Shown here piece after piece: positions 56,619 through 64,000 of a DNA stretch of 64,000 nt. The position numbers were made by a program, and so were the translations under genes. Position 1 is the first letter of the stretch. Each line of letters begins with the position of its first letter. Source of the stretch: Typha latifolia (Eukaryota; Streptophyta; Magnoliopsida; Poales; Typhaceae); the NCBI GenBank assembly GCA_019914945.1, contig CM034100.1:3733209-3797208 (forward strand), written 5' to 3'. The notes under the pieces are model-generated. The model was not told the DNA's origin. It worked only from the letters and a program-made list of their open reading frames with translations, and made no database searches.

Positions 56619-56756
56619 TATACATACATACATACAGCATTCCAAGTTCAACAGTAGGCCTGTCTGCCGCGCGCCCGGGTTGCAGGAATTCGCTGCAGCT
56701 GATACTTGGCCGCTTCTGATCGGCTTCCGGCATAGAGTTGCGCTGGGTTCGATCGT
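54417..56756. other. Intergenic region between convergent helicase and P450 genes
   Basis: Holds both 3' UTRs. There are simple repeats: (GA)n at about 55193-55221, (CT)n at 56499-56541 and (TAA)n at about 56581-56621. Open frames across the (CT)n and (TAA)n tracts are low-complexity artefacts. No exon or RNA gene is seen. Confidence 0.45.
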
Positions 56757-59700
56757 CTACCTCTTTCTTGTCACTCGGATGGGAAGTCTTCTCTTCATCC
56801 TGACGGTGGGAAAATTTACAATGTGGTCCTCCTCGGCCACCCACCTGCATGTGGGCATACATACACCACAAGGGATCATGAAGAGGCCCCCCTTCCATCA
56901 TGCACGCATGACATCATGATACCATCAAGAATTCAATGGGCATGCATGCACTTGCAATGCCCATCGCCACTTGATGGCCACATGCACATGATGCATGCAT
57001 GTATTATTCGCTTTGTACACGCATATGTTTTGTATGTAGATGCATGCATCTATGAGTTACATTCTTAATTCAAACTTCATTAGTTAAATTTAGTTTGACA
57101 TATATCTAAAGTAAACACATGCAGATGGAAATGCCATGCATGATGCATTTACGTGTGCTATATATAAGCTGCATGTACATAGTATACGCATTAGAAATAT
57201 ATACATATACATATACGTATATATAGTATCAGATCGATGTAAATTGGCAATATATACATACGTGAAGTTGGTGACCAAGTGATGTAAGAAGATGGAAGCT
57301 TCCAGCCTTGCCAAATCCAGTCCTGGACAAAGCCTTTGTCCACCTCCAAATGGAGTAAAGCTACTGGTATTGATCATGTCCTTCTCCTGTACATAGTCAC
57401 GATCCAATCATGAGTAGAAGAAGAGAGTGCAATATTCAAACGTAAGCTATTGTACTATAAGAGAATTGAGAAGCCACTTTGTGCAGTTTGGTGCTACTGT
57501 TGGTTCTCCAACTATTCTAAAAGTTTAAATAAGCTAGCTTCTTAAAAACAATCTTTAAAAGACATTTTTAAAGAATTTAAGAAATGAATTTGAATTCATA
57601 TACATTCAAATAAGAATCTGTTATTCTAATAAATATTTTACATTCGCATTCTCTTACCTTCCACCTCCATGGATTAAACTTGTAGGCATCTTTGTAGAGT
57701 TGATCGTCGAGGTGGATCGATCGAAAGTATGTGAAGACACACCATCCTTTAGGGATGAAGTGCCCTTTGATCTCGACGTCCCTCACCGCCTTGCGCATGA
57801 TGCCGCTGATGATGTTACCCATTCGTAGCGTCTCTGTTATTACCTGTATAAATTTCATATGGCCCAACATTTATTTTTTGTTGTTAATTTGTGCAGTAGT
57901 TCATGTTGTTTATTTATTTATTTATTTTCCTTTTCTTTTGGTATTATCTTAGATATTGATCATGAAACTTACATTTTGAGTGAATGATAAGGACATGTAA
58001 TCCGACCATTGCAATGATTCCCCAAGAGTTGACTTGTGAGTCTTGAATTGCATGTTTTCCTCCTGACAGTATCACAATTTTAGTAATAAAAGAATAAAAT
58101 CCAGATGGCGTACGTAATTCCATCGTTTTGAACTTGTTGTTGTTAATTAATTGTTCTTCTTCGTCTACCATTTGTCTTGAGTTAGGGACAATCGTAATTC
58201 ATAATTCTTTCTTTTCTTGTATCTAATTTTATTCTATGTGCGTAGTAAGTTTATGTTTACGCCATTTTATGTAATAAAGTAAACTAATCTATAAAACTTT
58301 ATCGTTGGCGTGCAATTAAAACGTTAGCATAGGATGAGTCGAAAATTCTTATCACGTAACGCAAGGTCCAAAATAACAGCAAACTTTTGCATTAGTCAAC
58401 GTCAACATCCTTAAGTTGACTTCACTAATAAAGTTAAAATCGATTGAATCAACTCAACGAATGCATCAATATTACGTTTTCCCTACTACTCAAAAAGAAA
58501 AAATAATTTAAGAATCAAGAGATAGTTGTTTTAATATACCTCTAATTCTCTGAGAGCAAGAGGGCATTCACTGAGGTACTTGACCGCTAAGGTGATAAGA
58601 AGTGGCACAGAATCCTCGGCCGGAATCATCAAATCGATCATGTTGTCGGAGATTAATTCGTCGGTAAGTTGTTCGCTATCGTCCTTGATCAAGACATCGA
58701 CAGCATCTAGGGCGGCGGCATGGCGATCTTTCCTCTTCCTTTTTTCTTGGATGATTTCTTTTATTAGCATTGCCATCCTCTTCTTGGCCTGAAGGAATTA
58801 ATGCTTCTTCTACGTTAGTAACGAATCTAACATAGTGGTCCATGGAATATATAGATATAGGCATAGATGTTATAGAAATGGGGCATGCACTACGACTCAC
58901 CTTTAAAGATCTATAAAGCCTGCTCCCTGGTAGCTTAATGGGTAAAGACATCAAGCCGGCAATAAATTCTTGGAATTGTAGCTTGAGGAAGTTCATTTCT
59001 TTACTTGGCTTTAGACCAATCAAACCTTTCACTAGTATCTGGAACACAATCTGGTGATAGAAAAAGTGCCATGCAGTAGATCATATTGCCAATGTTAGCT
59101 CAACATACAAGATTGAAATGAGAAGAATCTAGCTTCATGTGTCTCTTCTTATTCCTACCATGATCTTTTATGAGATTCCATTGTAATTTAGTTAATTAAA
59201 TGGCATAAGTAATAGGGTAGGGCATGCGCATTAACTCCAACAATCGTATCCAATTAATCTATGTGACGACATAAGTGCATGTGCACGTGCACGTGCACGT
59301 GCGACACTATTAGTGATCAAGAAAGAGTTTGTAGTTGTAGTAGTAGTAAGTAGTAGTCGTGGTGGTAAACTAACCAATTTGGCCTCATCTTGGACGTAGA
59401 TGATCTGATCATCCTCCCAGTTCTTCATGGATGAGGCCACGTAACGTTGCATGTCGCCGGTGATCTGAGATTTGAGCTGCGGTGACTTGAAGAAGGCGCC
59501 GACGAGACCGTGGACTCGCCTTTGGAGGCTGCCATTGATCAAGAGGATGGACGACTTGCCCATTAACTCAGTGAGAGATTTAGGGTACGACGGCACGAAG
59601 GTCTTCGCGTCGCTCTGCAGGACGAAGCGGCTCACGTCGGCGTCGGTCGATACGATGGTCGGACTACCAAAGAGGTGAGACTTGAACACCTTCCCATACC

Positions 59701-60075
59701 TTATATTTAAAAGAAAAATTCCATTAAATATTGTTATCTTTATGTACATAAAGCAAGAGCTTTATGAATTAATGGAGGAAAAGAATCCATATATATATAT
59801 ATATATATATATATAAGGAAAAAAAGGATCGAAGAAGAGTACGAATAGACTCACAGGAGCCGGCGTTTGTCCATGAAGGTCTCCGGGCGAGGTGAGTAGG
59901 CATATGAAACGAATTCAAAGGTCTCACCAATGAGAGGCCACCCAAGATTGCCTCTTGGGAGTTGGGGTCTTCTCTTTCTTAACCTCTTTAGCTTGCAACT
60001 ATTCCTCAAAAGGATCGCTAGTCCCACTGTAACCTTTGCCATGGCCATCCACATGATCCACATCCAAATGCCCAT
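56757..60075 (-). CDS. CYP90D: Cytochrome P450 CYP90D, brassinosteroid C-23 hydroxylase (8 exons)
   Basis: Exons on the minus strand: 60075-59855, 59699-59375, 59050-58901, 58788-58540, 58062-57973, 57843-57658, 57386-57262, 56844-56757; 477 aa. An N-terminal membrane anchor (about 2-24) is followed by a Pro-rich hinge ([16 protein letters not shown]). Other landmarks are [20 protein letters not shown], the I-helix region [15 protein letters not shown] (the CYP90 variant of the oxygen-binding motif), the ExxR helix [15 protein letters not shown], and the heme loop [18 protein letters not shown] with the Cys ligand. The short last exon encodes [20 protein letters not shown] and a basic tail. 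Sequence and eight-exon structure match CYP90D (rice CYP90D2 type), which acts in the endoplasmic reticulum on 22-hydroxylated steroid intermediates. Intron 2 carries repeated CACGTG boxes. The 5' leader contains (GA)n at 60126-60153. Confidence 0.93.
59281..59302. repeat. (GTGCAC)n array with three overlapping G-box cores
   Basis: A hexamer-repeat tract in intron 2 of the CYP90D gene gives three CACGTG palindromes at 59284, 59290 and 59296. CACGTG is the core of bHLH and bZIP binding sites; function here is only inferred. Confidence 0.8.
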
Positions 60076-60125
60076 CGTGCTAAATTTTGGGTGTTTTGGA
60101 ACTCCTAAAGATCAGGTGGAGACCG

Positions 60126-60156
<31 letters not shown>

Positions 60157-60261
60157 GGGAAGAAGAGAGGTATGAGCAGCAGTTGTTCGAGAAGAAGAAA
60201 GTACAAGGGAGGGCTATTTGAAGGGGGTTTTTAGAGATCGATCTTCCTTTGCAATTAAATG

Positions 60262-60313
<52 letters not shown>

Positions 60314-63300
60314 TATAACTAGTGCATGCCCACATCTATGATAGTATCATGCGCACATGTGAGGCCCATATATCCAATAATACTACCAACCCAACTCTCA
60401 TCATCAATTCATCACCATCTCTTTCTCTCTCTCTCTCTCTAGAAATAAAAAATAAAAAAAAATAAGTGGCCGAATGGGTTCCATGCAATGAGGCTCGCTG
60501 TCCATCTAATACAAACTGGTTTCCACACTTGACCCTTTAATTAAGATGGGTCCACAACTGGTGGCCATTTCTTTATGGCAAAAACTTTATCAAGGTGGCC
60601 GAATTTAAGTAGACTACCAAGCTCGATCTTTTGCTTAATTTCTCTTGACTGCTTCTTTGTTATGGTGTTATAGCATATACTTATATGTTTGGCTAATTAT
60701 TCTCCCACTAGTGGTAGCATCTTTGTGTAGGATTAATTTACCTAACCAAAAGCATCTTTCTCAAAAGCTAGGGTTTAAGTAAGATATCACTAACGAAGAA
60801 GTTGGCAATTATCTTTTGGTGGTACATAATGACCTTGCCAGGGATAGCTTGCTACCTCAGCAGTTACTTATTTTGGCAACTTGTGATGTGTGACATGCTA
60901 CTGTTCTCCTGTACTTAAGTTTGATTCCCTTTTTTTAATAAAAAAATCCCTTTTAATATTATAAAGAATCATATCCTTTTGTGGCTCCACTTGTTAAGTT
61001 AAACTATCTGGATTATTGCACTCAACAAAAAAAAAAATTTGTTTAATATTCTTATATGGTAAGGGATCTTTGCACCTAAAACCGAATTGATCTTACTTTT
61101 TTCAAAATATTGACATGCTACTAAGGAACTTTTGAAAATTATTGAGCACTTTTACTACTAAGTTGGTCGCACGGCCAACCCTAAGATGGTCTAATTGGAA
61201 GGGCAGCTTAGTAACCTAATTATTTGGACGATATTTAGTTTGGTACAATAGCTCGATGATATAGCAACTTGAAACTTAGATTGTGAGGTTTAATATATAT
61301 ATATATTAGCTAAAAGCTGGATGAGCGAGACCTCAATGTCTTTCTATAAAAGAGAGTTAAGTATTCAGGCTTTTAAGTGATAAAACAAATCATACTATTT
61401 CTACAAAATAACCAAAATAGGGGTCCAAATGGTTAAGCCTAAACAAAAAGGTATATTTGTCATTTACTTCAAAATAAGTTGTAGCTATTCTATCAATAAT
61501 GTATTCCACTCCACTATGCTAACATCACATCCCTCACAAAAGTTGTTGATCATGTTCATATTATTACAGCAATAGCCTTCTATGTGATGCACTGATACAG
61601 TAACAGCTACCATGAGCAGTCTATGTAACTTTAGCATATAACAAACATTAGAATTTAGAAGAGATCGAGTTGGTGGGATATCAAACTATGATGTGATCAT
61701 ATTCATATCTATTCCCTATCCCTGTCAACATTATTCATCACACTACCCTTTCTTTTCCTCGGTCAATGAGATCTGACACCAAAACATGGCTGCGCCGTAT
61801 TTTTGAATTGGTCTACTGATTGGAGTTTTTGACCAAACTAGCCTTTTTTTTTTTTTTTAATGGGTCGATCTATTTGGGTAAATATAATTCGAAGATAATC
61901 TATCTGAATCAAATGGATGGGTAGTAGACTTTAAATATATTTAAATTCAATACAAATATAAGATAGATAGAATTATTTAAACTTTTAGGAAAAAAATAAA
62001 GTAGTGTTTATGTTGAGACCTGATATGAACCCGACACGATAGATTAAATTTTTTTCAACACTACACTTGGAGATTTCCATTACCGTAGTCAAATCCACGT
62101 AGTTAATCTTATCCAAGATATGTCGGCATAACTTCCGGGAAGTGGAGTATTCCAATGGCACGAGGACAAGGGTCGAAGGTAGCAAAGTTGTTCACGTTTC
62201 AACTGATGGGGCGACACTAAATGGGGGAATTAGACGTATAATTAGATTTGATGAAACGTAAACATAGAAACTTGGATACGTCCAGGTTATCCAGCTCATG
62301 GTGTAGGATATTGCAAACCAAACTAGAGACTAATCGCAATGACACTGTCGTTTTGTATGTTTGTGATGGATCAGGGTTGTCTTGGCATGGACGAATATGT
62401 AATATATAAACAAACTAATGATTATTAATAAGAATAAAACTGCTATATAGACACTAAATAAGACTATCTTAAACACATATTACACTTGTATTTCTATTCT
62501 AAATAAGACATAAAATCATCAATATAATTCAATAATTGATTCCCATTAGCTCTTTCCTATTAGCCCATAGAAGAGGTCATGGGTTCAAATTTAGTCATGA
62601 ACATTGTGGTAAAAAATTTCATTAGAGGACTCTATATGTATATATTTTGGGGTCCTTTGTAACTTATTTCTTAATAGAATTAGCCTAATTGTCTAAATAT
62701 AAAATTATGAAAAAGAAAAAGAAAAAAAAATTATAACCTGGCGACAGAGAAAAGCATAGTCCTTTAATTGTATTAAAGGACAGCATTTTCCAACCAAAAA
62801 GCAAAACGCAACTATTTGGGCTGGCAGTGAAATGGACCCACAGATAAATAGGAAGCCCAAAATTCACAATCCTATCATGCAATTGATAAAGGCTTTATGC
62901 ACTCAGCAGGAGATGAAGATTATTTACTGTAGTTCATGGAAAATTTGGAACTTGGGTATTACAGCCAAGAACTTGGGTATGAAAAAGAATCAACATTCAT
63001 CCAAGTAGAATAATGTAGATTAATGCAACAGGGGCGAATTCACAATTGAAGGAGAACAGTCTTAAAAACACAAAATAGCTAAATGAGAAAATTACAGATG
63101 ACATCCTACATTTTGACAATATGTGTAGGCATCTCTTTAGAAGTGTAAAGACAAAATCTCTTTAGAAGTGCAAAGACAACACCTCATTTATTGTAAAGGT
63201 ATGATGCAGCCAGACAAACAAAAAGAACTGGCATACATTGTGTCATACAAGTTAGTTCTATCACACAAGATGGATTTCAGAGCATTCCATCAATAATAAG

Positions 63301-63474
63301 TTCATTATGATTTAACAAAAATAGTTTACAAGAAATTAACGTAGCTTCATTTGCTTTCATATTATTTTCAGTCGGCAAATATGATGAATACAACAGGTTT
63401 TCCGACAAGCAGACTTCCATGATTCCTCTGGATTCCTACCAAAGATTGCATTTGATTCAATGTTACTCATGAAA
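60076..63474. other. CYP90D promoter region and intergenic DNA
   Basis: The proximal part holds the CYP90D 5' UTR, with (GA)n at 60126-60153, and a long (AT)n tract at 60264-60310 about 200 bases before its ATG. A (CT)n tract lies at about 60420-60441. The remainder is AT-rich, with a poly-T run near 61841-61858 and a tRNA B-box-like string (GGGTTCAAATTT) at about 62581-62592 without a tRNA fold. From about 63100 the sequence may be the 3' UTR of the gene at the right edge. No other exon is seen. Confidence 0.45.
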
Positions 63475-63599
63475 TTAGGTCCACCGGCTGTTTACTCGGG
63501 AACTTCCAACTTTCTCAACTTGTGCAGAAGAAATCTCATGCCAAACTTTCTCCTGCTCCGCAGCTGATTGTCTCTTTCTCGTCCTCATAAATATATAAA
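63475..63599 (-). CDS. Probable last exon of a gene extending past the right edge
   Basis: On the minus strand an acceptor (gatatgcag, AG at 63601-63600) is followed by 40 codons and TAA at 63477-63475. The peptide starts YIFMRTRKRQSAAEQEKVWH and ends SSRVNSRWT. A short hydrophobic start followed by a basic cluster (RTRKRQ) would suit the cytoplasmic tail of a membrane protein, but the family is not recognised. No further exon could be placed between 63600 and 64000, so the rest lies outside the window. It is partial. Confidence 0.45.
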
Positions 63600-63877
63600 C
63601 TGCATATCAAAGTTCATTTGCTTCAGAAGACACGACACTACGACAGTATCATCCTTCTTCATAATTAAAACATGCTACTACATGGTCATGCCTAGTTTGG
63701 TACTCTGCCATTATGAGACTATATCTGCATAAGGTAACAATGGAATGAAATTCAAACTCCAACCAGTCTTATTTACAGAAACTTCCTTTCATCAGCATAA
63801 GCCACTATATATCACACCATCTGGGCATTGTTCATAAGTGTGAAAATGTACTAACATGTGATAACTCCATGGATATT

Positions 63878-63878
<1 letters not shown>

Positions 63879-63912
<34 letters not shown>
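63879..63912. repeat. Poly-T tract
   Basis: A homopolymer of 34 T, perhaps the reversed poly-A tail of a retroposed sequence or an intronic simple repeat of the edge gene. No target duplication was identified. Confidence 0.9.
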
Positions 63913-64000
63913 CTCACAAACATGCCGCAGCTCCTGTTTCATTGAAACTTAATAAGTGACAATCTTCTGCCAAGATTAACCACAAAAAGAACATCAAATA

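Noticed and set aside
56169..56901. Open frames across (CT)n and (TAA)n tracts
   Set aside because: Simple-repeat translations; the only real coding here is the short last exon of the P450 (56757-56844) in a different frame.
62540..62680. Possible tRNA-derived SINE (GGGTTCAAATTT)
   Set aside because: No A box at the right spacing, no poly-A or T tail and no target duplication.

Overview
This is a nuclear plant chromosome window: intron-rich genes with GT-AG splice sites, plant-specific families (PLS-class PPR, cytokinin oxidase, CYP90 brassinosteroid P450, USP-kinase-U-box proteins) and long AT-rich intergenic DNA with microsatellites and decayed transposons. The first tetraspanin exon is extremely GC-rich at third codon positions while neighbouring genes are not. 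That patchy GC is typical of monocots, so I infer a monocot, but the species cannot be read from the sequence.

Layout. About 2-3.2 kb: coding-like remnants. 3.2-7.4 kb (-) and 8.8-13.4 kb (+): a head-to-head pair of related USP-domain / coiled-coil / protein-kinase genes; only the second ends in a U-box. 16.5-18.1 kb (+): GDSL esterase/lipase. 21.4-26.1 kb (-): an 18-exon GH35 beta-galactosidase. 26.2-37.4 kb: gene-poor, with decayed repeats and two orphan exon-like stretches. 37.4-38.6 kb (+): tetraspanin. 39.6-42.8 kb: a non-autonomous hAT-like element and a ~1.4-1.5 kb direct tandem duplication ending just before the cytokinin oxidase/dehydrogenase gene (42.9-45.4 kb, +). 46.1-48.3 kb (+): intronless PPR gene. 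48.7-54.4 kb (+): DEAD-box RNA helicase of the RH20/DBP2 type. 56.8-60.1 kb (-): brassinosteroid P450 of the CYP90D subfamily. 63.5 kb to the right edge (-): probable last exon of a gene running off the window.

I rebuilt every main gene exon by exon by checking splice sites and phase. Predicted lengths are 746 aa (kinase 1), 769 aa (kinase 2), 363 aa (GDSL), 726 aa (beta-galactosidase), 271 aa (tetraspanin), 500 aa (CKX), 711 aa (PPR), 504 aa (helicase) and 477 aa (P450). All are complete frames with one caveat: the second exon of kinase 1.

The genes do not form a pathway. Two touch hormone metabolism (cytokinin breakdown by CKX, brassinosteroid C-23 hydroxylation by CYP90D), and two (beta-galactosidase, GDSL lipase) are probably secreted enzymes of the wall or apoplast. 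I found no convincing new molecular system. The most distinctive observation is structural: the DNA directly upstream of the CKX gene is a tandem duplication that carries one end of a hAT-like element, next to a CKX whose N-terminus has no visible signal peptide.
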